From NCBI GenBank assembly GCA_004297235.1, contig SCUR01000215.1, positions 1-19,074 of the forward strand: a stretch of 19,074 nucleotides of DNA, given 5' to 3'. The stretch comes from Candidatus Manganitrophaceae bacterium. GTDB taxonomy: Bacteria; Nitrospirota; Nitrospiria; SBBL01; Manganitrophaceae. How positions within the stretch are numbered: the first letter of the stretch is position 1; each line of letters starts with the position of its first letter. The notes below the pieces were generated by a model. The model was not told the DNA's origin. It ran no database searches and saw nothing but the letters and a program-made list of their open reading frames with translations. Shown here one piece after another: positions 8,577-14,299 of the stretch. A program made the position numbers and the translations under genes.

Positions 8577-9551
8577 ATGAAAAAAGTAGTATTGTCGCTT
8601 ATAACTTTAATTGGACTCTTGGCCGTCTCCCTCGCCCACGCCGAGCAGCGCTACTTCTACGACAGCTTGGGGCGGTTGACGGCGGAGATGGATTCGGCGG
8701 GGAATGTCGCCTTCTACGACTACGACGCGGTGGGGAATCTCCTGGCGATCCGGCAGGGCGATCCCCAGCAGCTCTCGCTCGTCTCCTTCTCCCCAGGGAA
8801 GGGCCCGGTGGGAACGAGGGTCACGATCCTGGGATCGGGCTTCAGCACGACCCTCTCCGAAAATCAGCTCTTCGTCAACAACACCCCGGCCACGGTGCTT
8901 TCGGCGGAGAACGCCTCAATCGTCTTTACCGTTCCGAGCGGAGCGACCACCGGCCTGATCAAAGTCACCACGCCGCGCGGAACGGTTCAGAGCCAGCAAC
9001 CATTCACCGTCATTTCCGGAGCGGCGATCACCGCCGTTGATCCGGCCCGTGTCGCGCAAGGAACGACCCTGATCGTGACGATCTCCGGCCAGAACCTGCC
9101 GACGATCGGGCAAGTGACCTTCTCCGATCCGAGCGTGACCGGGCTGGTGAACAACGGAGGGAGCAAGACGCAGCTTCCGATCACGGTGACAATCGCCGCG
9201 AACGCCCCCTTGGGACCGAAGACCTTCACGATCACCTCGGTCGATGGGACGATCGACAGCGGCTCCGTCACCGTGACCGTCGCTCCGCCGCTCTTCACCA
9301 CGCCGCTCTCGAAGATGGTCTCCGTCTTCATGCCGGGACCGTCGGCGGTCTCCGCCTCGGGCCCGTCCATGGCGCTCTCCCCCGGCATCAGCGTCTTCGC
9401 TCCTTTATCGTCGACGTCGGTTCCGCTCAGCGGTCCGAGCGCATCGAACAGCGCTTCCGTCAGCACCTTTATGCCCGGTCCTTCGGAAGTTCCCGTGACC
9501 GGCAGTTCATTCGGCCTCACGCCGGGGACCAGCGTTTCGATGCCGCCGTGA
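8577..9551 (+). CDS. Exported YD-repeat + IPT/TIG protein with Ser/Pro-rich tail
   Basis: 324 residues. A signal peptide (1-22, ending AHA/EQ) is followed by about one and a half YD repeats (YFYDSLGRLTAEMDSAGN, FYDYDAVGNLLAI). An IPT/TIG domain starts SPGKGPVGTRVTILGSGF (about 68-145) and a second related beta domain runs to about 237. The last 85 residues are rich in Ser, Pro and Gly with an imperfect repeat of the type S-T/V-FMPGPS-x-V...S-G-x-S...L-x-PG-x-SV. The role is unknown; it may be a surface companion of the RHS protein or the remnant of another RHS module. The first 15 or so codons are AT-rich like the upstream gene, while the rest is GC-rich, so the gene looks chimeric. No clear ribosome binding site precedes the ATG; a 14-codon frame (8536-8580) overlaps it as ATGA and could couple translation. 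Confidence 0.85.
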   Translation: MKKVVLSLITLIGLLAVSLAHAEQRYFYDSLGRLTAEMDSAGNVAFYDYDAVGNLLAIRQGDPQQLSLVSFSPGKGPVGTRVTILGSGFSTTLSENQLFVNNTPATVLSAENASIVFTVPSGATTGLIKVTTPRGTVQSQQPFTVISGAAITAVDPARVAQGTTLIVTISGQNLPTIGQVTFSDPSVTGLVNNGGSKTQLPITVTIAANAPLGPKTFTITSVDGTIDSGSVTVTVAPPLFTTPLSKMVSVFMPGPSAVSASGPSMALSPGISVFAPLSSTSVPLSGPSASNSASVSTFMPGPSEVPVTGSSFGLTPGTSVSMPP

Positions 9552-9618
9552 GGAAAGTTTTGGAGAGTCGGAAGACAACGTAACGTAAGACATCTCGTTA
9601 AACACCAGGAGAAACACG

Positions 9619-10986
9619 ATGAGACAATTTAAATCAATCCTCTTCTCAGCGTTGGTGATTTCTTTGATCCCGCCTCTGTTTGCGCAGGCCCAGACCTTCA
9701 ACAGCGGGAGCACGGGGGCCGACGGGGTCTTCTCGCCCGCAACCAACACCGTCTTGACCATGCCGCCCGATGGGGTCTTCAACTTCACAACGATCAATAT
9801 TCCCTCGGGCGTCTCGGTCACCTTTAATCCGAACGCAGCCAACACCCCGGTGACCCTCTTGGCGAGCGGCGATATCACCATTGCCGGCGTGATCAACGTC
9901 AACGGATCAACCGGCCAGACGAGAACGGGGGTGATCTTCTCCCCCGGCGGAGCCGGAGGTCCGGGCGGTTTCAGCGGAGGAGACGGAGGGATTGGAGGAG
10001 CCACTCCTATCCCGGGGAGCGCAGGGAGAGGTCCGGGTGGCGGCAGCCCCGGCATCAACGGTTCAGGGCAGACATCGGGGACGTATGGTACCTCTACAAG
10101 TTTTGTCTCTCTCATGCCTCTTTTTGGCGGATCGGGCGGAGGCGGCGGAAGCGCCTTCTCAAGCAATGGAGGAGGGGGTGGCGGGGGAGGAGGGGCGATC
10201 TTGATTGCCTCCTCCGGGACAATAACCATCAGCGGGAGCATTACCGCAAATGGAGGGTCTGGCGCCTTTGTGGGAGGAAGTCAAAACGGGGTCAGCGGCA
10301 GCGGCGGCGCGATCCGATTGGTTGCCAAAACGATTACCGGCACGGGGAGCATCTCGGCGACCAGTGGCGGAAAAATCCGTCTGGAAGCCTATACGCTCTC
10401 TCAAACGGGGTCAATCAATCCGCCGGCCAGCCTCGCCACAGCGCCCGGACCGATTTCCGCAGCGAGCAATCCGAGTCTGTTGGGAGGGCTTCCGACGCTC
10501 ACCTTTGCCTCGATCGGCGGAATGACCCCTCCCGCCAACCCGACCGGTTCCACCGCGACTCCCGATGTGCAGTTGGCGGCCGGGACGACCAATCCGGTTC
10601 CGATTTCTCTGGCCGCGGCCAACACGCCGGTCGGGACCGCTTTCTCGATCCGCGTGATCCCCTCCTCCGGATCTCCTTCGACGGTCGCCACCAATCCCTC
10701 CACGGGAACCTTCTCCAACTCCACCGCATCGGGCAACGTGACCCTGCAACAAAACCAGGTCAATGTTCTGATGGCTTTCGCCAACTTCACCATCCCGCAG
10801 CAGATCGCGGCGCTTCTTCCGAGAATCGACGGGGAGGAGATCGACCGGCTGATGCTCGCTTCCCGGCCCGGCGAGGGTTCGGCGCTGCACTTCGTCACCC
10901 CATCGGGGAGAGAAGTCCCGGCCCGCGAGGTGGTTGGGGAAGAGATGTTGGCGAGGCTCTGGCGGGAGGTGGCGCTCGGCCGATAA
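9619..10986 (+). CDS. Glycine-rich exported surface protein
   Basis: 455 residues. AGGAG at 9607-9611 fits the ATG. A signal peptide (1 to about 24, FAQAQ) leads into a beta-rich section (FNFTTINIPSGVSVTFNP, VTLLASGDITIAGVINVNGS). The region at about 110-205 is dominated by glycine, including a run of about ten Gly residues in a GGGG-containing stretch around 10171-10195. Then come short repeats of the form ILIASSGTITISGSITANGG that suggest a right-handed beta-helix. The C-terminal 60 residues are charged and not glycine-rich (LLPRIDGEEIDRLMLASRPG). Such proteins are usually surface or matrix proteins of unknown function. It is 67 bp after the IPT/TIG gene and just before a terminator, so it probably ends the operon that starts at 1335. 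No enzyme motif is seen. Confidence 0.85.
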   Translation: MRQFKSILFSALVISLIPPLFAQAQTFNSGSTGADGVFSPATNTVLTMPPDGVFNFTTINIPSGVSVTFNPNAANTPVTLLASGDITIAGVINVNGSTGQTRTGVIFSPGGAGGPGGFSGGDGGIGGATPIPGSAGRGPGGGSPGINGSGQTSGTYGTSTSFVSLMPLFGGSGGGGGSAFSSNGGGGGGGGGAILIASSGTITISGSITANGGSGAFVGGSQNGVSGSGGAIRLVAKTITGTGSISATSGGKIRLEAYTLSQTGSINPPASLATAPGPISAASNPSLLGGLPTLTFASIGGMTPPANPTGSTATPDVQLAAGTTNPVPISLAAANTPVGTAFSIRVIPSSGSPSTVATNPSTGTFSNSTASGNVTLQQNQVNVLMAFANFTIPQQIAALLPRIDGEEIDRLMLASRPGEGSALHFVTPSGREVPAREVVGEEMLARLWREVALGR

Positions 10987-11010
10987 TGAGATTCGCATCG
11001 ATTTTGATAG

Positions 11011-11040
11011 GGGCAGGCCGGCAAGCCTGCCCTTTTGTTT
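11011..11040 (+). terminator. Rho-independent terminator after the RHS operon
   Basis: An 8-bp perfect stem, GGGCAGGC at 11011-11018 with GCCTGCCC at 11025-11032, and a 6-nt loop are followed by TTTTGTTT. It lies 25 bp after the stop of the glycine-rich gene and separates that unit from osmC. Confidence 0.85.
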
Positions 11041-11097
11041 GGAGAGGGCGCCGTCGGGATGGCTTTCGTGGAGGGAAACACCCCCTTCACTTATCCC

Positions 11098-11129
11098 TTG
11101 ACATGGGATAGAGTGCCGTAACATAGTAT
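11098..11129 (+). promoter_or_regulatory. Possible osmC promoter
   Basis: A perfect TTGACA lies at 11098-11103. Downstream there is no ideal -10: TAACAT (11119-11124) is at 15 bp and TAGTAT (11124-11129) at 20 bp, both off the usual 17. The location, about 130 bp before osmC and after the terminator of the previous unit, makes a promoter here plausible but its exact form uncertain. Confidence 0.35.
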
Positions 11130-11255
11130 TCCTGTTGCTCGAATCGCCGGAAGCCGATTTCGGGCGGATCATTCATCTCTTTCATTTCCAGCGATCCCCG
11201 TAGGGAGGGGTTACTCAAAGCGTCACACAAACCAACATTCAAGGAGGATCACATT

Positions 11256-11681
11256 ATGGCCGTACGTACTTCGGAAGCAACTTGGGAAGGAAATCTGAAA
11301 GAAGGAAAAGGAAAGATGAAGGTCGGCGCCGGGGCCTATGAGGGGCCGTTCTCCTTCGCCTCGCGCTTCGAGTCGGGGGGCGGAACCAATCCGGAAGAGC
11401 TGATCGCCGCTGCGCACGCCGGCTGCTTCTCCATGGCGCTCTCCGCCGGTCTCGGCAAGAACGGATTCAACCCGACGCGGGTCCACACCGTCGCCAAGGC
11501 GCATCTGGAAAAGGTCGGCGAGGGATTTAAGATCACCCGGATCGAGCTGAACTCCGAGGCGCAGGTTCCCGGGATCGACAAGGCGAAATTCAATGAGATC
11601 GCCGAGGCGACCAAGAAGGGCTGCCCGGTCTCTCAGGCGCTCGCCGGCACCGAGATCATCTTGAACGCCAAACTTCTGTAA
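11256..11681 (+). CDS. osmC: OsmC family organic hydroperoxide reductase
   Basis: 141 residues, the normal length of the family. The ATG has a strong AAGGAGG at 11241-11247. OsmC proteins are cytoplasmic thiol peroxidases that reduce organic hydroperoxides, working as dimers. The two redox cysteines are present: Cys57 in TNPEELIAAAHAGCFSMAL and Cys123 in KKGCPVSQAL, and the conserved Glu of NPEEL is there. Similarity to the E. coli OsmC sequence as I remember it is clear along the whole length, so this is OsmC proper rather than Ohr. It stands alone between a terminator upstream and one downstream, with its own probable promoter. Base composition matches the GC-rich surroundings. Confidence 0.95.
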   Translation: MAVRTSEATWEGNLKEGKGKMKVGAGAYEGPFSFASRFESGGGTNPEELIAAAHAGCFSMALSAGLGKNGFNPTRVHTVAKAHLEKVGEGFKITRIELNSEAQVPGIDKAKFNEIAEATKKGCPVSQALAGTEIILNAKLL

Positions 11682-11696
11682 TTCTGTTTTAAACCG

Positions 11697-11731
11697 ACGG
11701 GCGCTCCTTCCGGAGCGCCCGTTTCTTTTTT
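11697..11731 (+). terminator. Rho-independent terminator between osmC and the convergent patatin gene
   Basis: An 11-bp perfect stem (11697-11707 with 11712-11722) and a TTCC loop are followed by TTTCTTTTTT. It serves osmC. It also lies just beyond the 3' end of the patatin gene on the minus strand, where only a short T-run follows, so it may work weakly in that direction too. Confidence 0.9.
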
Positions 11732-13544
11732 ATGATTCTTTTTTTCCCGGGGCCCCCAACCCCGGGTCCCCGGCCCCCGCTCCCGAAGGGAGCGTCAGCC
11801 GCTCCACCGTTCCTTGTTTCAGGAAAAGACGGTCGAAGAGGACGAGGTGGATCGCCACCGGAATTGAGGCAAACGAAGGAAGCAGCGCCCTCACCACAAA
11901 GCGGACGATAAAGCTGACCGGGCCGCTCAGAAACCGAAAGACCTGAACGAACCGGCTCACCACCGGGACGAAGCCGAGGGCCAGAATCGCGACGGTCAGC
12001 AAAAGCCCTCCGATCGTCACCTGCCGGGCGAGCTGCGCCTGAACCGACGGTCCCACCGCCTGCCAGAGCCAAAAGAGAAGCGCGGCGAGACCTGCCCCCG
12101 TCGCGACGGCGACCGGGACACTTAGCCTGAAGATCTTCAGGACCAGTTGGCCCCCGACCTTGATCTGCCGAAGGAACGCCGGGGTCGGTTTCTCCATCCA
12201 GGGCGCGATCTTCAGAAAACGCCAGGGGGGAGGATCGAGCGGAGCGGAGAGAAGCTCTTGCAGTCCTTTGGTTCTTTGAAGCTCCTGCTCGCTCATCCGG
12301 TAGCCGTCGTACATCAGCGCAGATGCCTCCACGTCGCTGAAGGAGTCGAGGTCGGTCCGAATTTTTGAGACGAGGTCCTGCACCTCGCAGGCGACTCCGA
12401 AGCTCTCCGACGAGACCTCCGGTTGCCGCTCGTCCTTTTTTTCCTCGGCCGGTTTTCCGTCGGGGCCGATCCAGGAAAGCGCTTCTCCCGAAAGCCCCCG
12501 CAGCAGGTGCATGAAGGCGACCGGCGCATCTTCGTGCTGGATCAACCGGAAGAGCTCCTCTTCCCGGACCCGGTCCATGAGGATGCTGTTCGCGCGGCCG
12601 AGGACCGCCGGGATGCCGGTCGGCGGCTGCTTCTCGTCGCGCATCTGTCCGCAAGCGTCGCTCACGACGAATCGGGTGCATCCCATGTCGCGCAGCGCCT
12701 CGATCCCCTGGTTGTCGTGCACCCCGCCGTCGACCAACTGCACCCGGATGTTCTCCGGGTAGAGATCGCTGATCGCGAGCGGCGGAAAGAGGCCGGGGAC
12801 GCAGGCCGACGCGGCGACGGCGATCCCGAGCTCGATGCTCTGCTGTTTTTCAATAATGGCGTCGTAAGAGGGGGGACGGCGCAGGCGGAGGTTTTTATCG
12901 ACCTCTTTCGCGATCGGTTTTTCCCGCGGCGGCTCTCCCATCCGGATCGCTTCGAACCGCCAGTTGTGGCCGGTGTTCAGGCTGGTGGCGTTGAGCAGCA
13001 GAATCGGCACCTTCGCCCGCCGCCCGCCGTTGTCTTTTTGGGGGTTGAAGTGGGGCTTCCCCTCTTTCGGCTGGATTTTCAGCTCCCGCATCTGGATCGG
13101 GGTCGTTCGGTTGGGGTCGAGGACCGGGCGGTAGAAGTGTTCGTCGTACAATTCGCCGAGCCGGTCGCTGCGGGAATAGTTCGGCAGCGCCATCCGGAGC
13201 GACTTGAACGGATTGAGAAAGGTCCGCATCCGAAGATTTTTCTGAACGCCGCGGAGGAATTCTTCCTCGATCCGTCCGACGATCGCGACATAATCCGCAT
13301 CGGTGATTTCGGCGTCGCTTTTCCGCTCCAGCAATTGTTTGACGTGAAGATAGTAGAGCGCCCCGATAATCGATCCGCCGGAGACGGTCGAGATCACCTC
13401 CACATGGCGAAGCATCCCGAGCCGCGCCATCTGCGCCAAGACCCCGATGTGAAAGAAAGAAGCGCGAAAGCCGCCGCCCGACAAGGCGAGGCCGAGGTGT
13501 CCCTCTTTTCTGGAAAGAATTTCTTCTTGATCCTTTTTCTCCAT
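11730..13544 (-). CDS. Patatin-like phospholipase with C-terminal membrane helices
   Basis: 604 residues from the ATG at 13544. Another ATG at 13550 abuts AAGGAGG (13557-13551) with no spacer, whereas 13544 leaves 6 nt, so the second is preferred. Patatin domain: glycine-rich oxyanion loop SGGGFRAS at 22-29, nucleophile Ser55 in TVSGGS (the first Gly of the usual GxSxG is Thr here, a variant I have seen in related sequences), and catalytic Asp272 in LVDGGVHDNQG. Patatins form a Ser-Asp dyad that hydrolyses acyl esters of phospholipids. After about residue 420 comes a linker, then two or three hydrophobic segments (AVATGAGLAALLFWLW; TIGGLLLTVAILALGFVPVV; and a following region) that probably anchor it in a membrane. 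There is no signal peptide, so the catalytic domain is likely cytoplasmic. It converges on osmC. A disrupted reading frame lies immediately upstream. Confidence 0.92.
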   Translation of the reverse strand: MEKKDQEEILSRKEGHLGLALSGGGFRASFFHIGVLAQMARLGMLRHVEVISTVSGGSIIGALYYLHVKQLLERKSDAEITDADYVAIVGRIEEEFLRGVQKNLRMRTFLNPFKSLRMALPNYSRSDRLGELYDEHFYRPVLDPNRTTPIQMRELKIQPKEGKPHFNPQKDNGGRRAKVPILLLNATSLNTGHNWRFEAIRMGEPPREKPIAKEVDKNLRLRRPPSYDAIIEKQQSIELGIAVAASACVPGLFPPLAISDLYPENIRVQLVDGGVHDNQGIEALRDMGCTRFVVSDACGQMRDEKQPPTGIPAVLGRANSILMDRVREEELFRLIQHEDAPVAFMHLLRGLSGEALSWIGPDGKPAEEKKDERQPEVSSESFGVACEVQDLVSKIRTDLDSFSDVEASALMYDGYRMSEQELQRTKGLQELLSAPLDPPPWRFLKIAPWMEKPTPAFLRQIKVGGQLVLKIFRLSVPVAVATGAGLAALLFWLWQAVGPSVQAQLARQVTIGGLLLTVAILALGFVPVVSRFVQVFRFLSGPVSFIVRFVVRALLPSFASIPVAIHLVLFDRLFLKQGTVERLTLPSGAGAGDPGLGAPGKKES

Positions 13545-13624
13545 CCTCATCCTCCTTGATCAACGCCCGCGAGATAGATCGCCGGCCGAATATATCAGAT
13601 CGCCCTCGAAATCTCCAACGGTGT

Positions 13625-13634
13625 AAAGGACGAT
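13625..13634. repeat. Left target-site duplication AAAGGACGAT
   Basis: This exact 10-bp word occurs again at 14065-14074, and the two copies bracket the inverted-repeat element. Such duplications are the footprint of transposase-mediated insertion. Confidence 0.7.
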
Positions 13635-14064
13635 GGTGTCCTCATTTAATTATAGAGATTGTTCAAAGACTAAAGAGCGTTGGAATGGGGCGTTGCCCCA
13701 AACCCCACCGTGGGGGCCGCATGCCCGGCCCCCTCCGGCCTCCCCGTGCAGCAAGGGGAAACCCCTTGCAACCCCACGGTCGAACTCGGCGCGACCGCGC
13801 AAGAGCGGCGCGGATCGCCCCTCAAACACGCTCCGACCTATAAAGGTAGGTGAAACGTCTGACAGAAGGAACGCAGGAGTGCGTGAACGACTCAGGAAGG
13901 CCCCTCCAAGCGCGCAGGCTCTTTCGGGACCAGGCCTGGACACACAACCCACAGAGGCTAAATTCTTTCACTCCGCAATCCGCATTCCGCACTCCGCAAT
14001 GTAGCTGGGGCTTGGGGCAACGCCCCATTTCAACTATCTGCAACTCGCAAATGAGGACACTACC
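13635..14064. mobile_element. MITE-like non-autonomous insertion, about 430 bp
   Basis: Both ends carry inverted copies of the same sequence. GTGTCCTCATTT at 13636-13647 is matched by AAATGAGGACAC at 14049-14060. The right end reads GGTAGTGTCCTCATTT outwards and the left end the same with a 3-nt gap. Slightly further in, 13679-13701 is the inverted match of 14012-14034 with one mismatch in 23. Each of these inner arms folds into TGGGGC-gtt-GCCCCA. A perfect 10-bp direct repeat flanks the whole. No transposase is encoded; open frames inside are low-complexity. The centre is full of hairpins, for example GCAAGGGG-aaa-CCCCTTGC at 13751-13769 and CCCCAC-c-GTGGGG at 13703-13715. This is the structure of a MITE mobilised by a transposase encoded elsewhere; I could not assign the IS family. 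Confidence 0.65.
13970..14000. repeat. Short tandem-type repeat ACTCCGCAAT ... ACTCCGCAAT
   Basis: ACTCCGCAAT occurs at 13970-13979 and 13991-14000, separated by the related CCGCATTCCGC. On the plus strand it encodes FHSAIRIPHSA in one frame, a peptide I associate with spurious predicted proteins, so this is probably a dispersed intergenic repeat carried within the element rather than coding sequence. Confidence 0.5.
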
Positions 14065-14074
14065 AAAGGACGAT
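14065..14074. repeat. Right target-site duplication AAAGGACGAT
   Basis: Identical to 13625-13634 and directly adjoining the right inverted end of the MITE-like element. Confidence 0.7.
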
Positions 14075-14248
14075 CCGAATTCCGCCGGCGATAAAGACGA
14101 CATAACGGCCCCTCCGCTTTTCTCTTTTATCATGGAATGGGATTTCATTTCCAGACCGGAGGTGAGTCCGGGTCTGAAGAATGAGCGGATTCTGTTGCGT
14201 GGGAGGGATCGTTCCGGTTCGGTCACAGCCGAGGCCCCTCGTCGATTG

Positions 14249-14280
14249 AAAAAGGGGGGACGGCTCGGGGCCGTCCCCCC
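14249..14280 (-). terminator. Rho-independent terminator of the delta-60/PxKF gene
   Basis: Read on the minus strand, an 11-bp perfect GC-rich stem (14280-14270 with 14264-14254, GGGGGGACGGC type) and a 5-nt loop are followed by TTTTT. It begins 20 bp after the stop codon of the 960-residue gene. Confidence 0.9.
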
Positions 14281-14299
14281 TGGGTACAACGAGCGTGGG

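Larger units (their letters stand above)
13560..14248 (-). pseudogene. Possible short reading frame interrupted by the MITE-like insertion
   Basis: If the element and one target-duplication copy are removed, the minus strand on both sides joins into one open frame that runs from just beside the terminator at 14249 to a TGA at 13562-13560. That TGA sits directly before the patatin ribosome binding site, as in operons. The joined C-terminus reads RYVVFIAGGIRIVLYTV then GDFEGDLIYSAGD. No ATG, GTG or TTG is present in this frame, so the start would have been lost or the frame may be chance. In another frame an ATG at 14103 has GGAGGGG at 14115-14109 and would give a 22-residue peptide in the uninterrupted form. 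The family is not recognised; low confidence. Confidence 0.22.

Noticed and set aside
12423..13559. 378-residue plus-strand frame opposite the patatin gene
   Set aside because: The patatin motifs are on the minus strand with a strong ribosome binding site; the plus frame has no family features.
13680..14000. Open frames inside the MITE-like element (for example 13633-14004 plus and 13650-13952 minus)
   Set aside because: Low-complexity translations with repeat-derived peptides such as HSAIRIPHSA; no ribosome binding sites or domains.
13970..14000. Possible CRISPR array from the ACTCCGCAAT repeats
   Set aside because: Only two 10-bp copies with a related 11-bp spacer; repeats and spacers are far too short and no cas genes are present.
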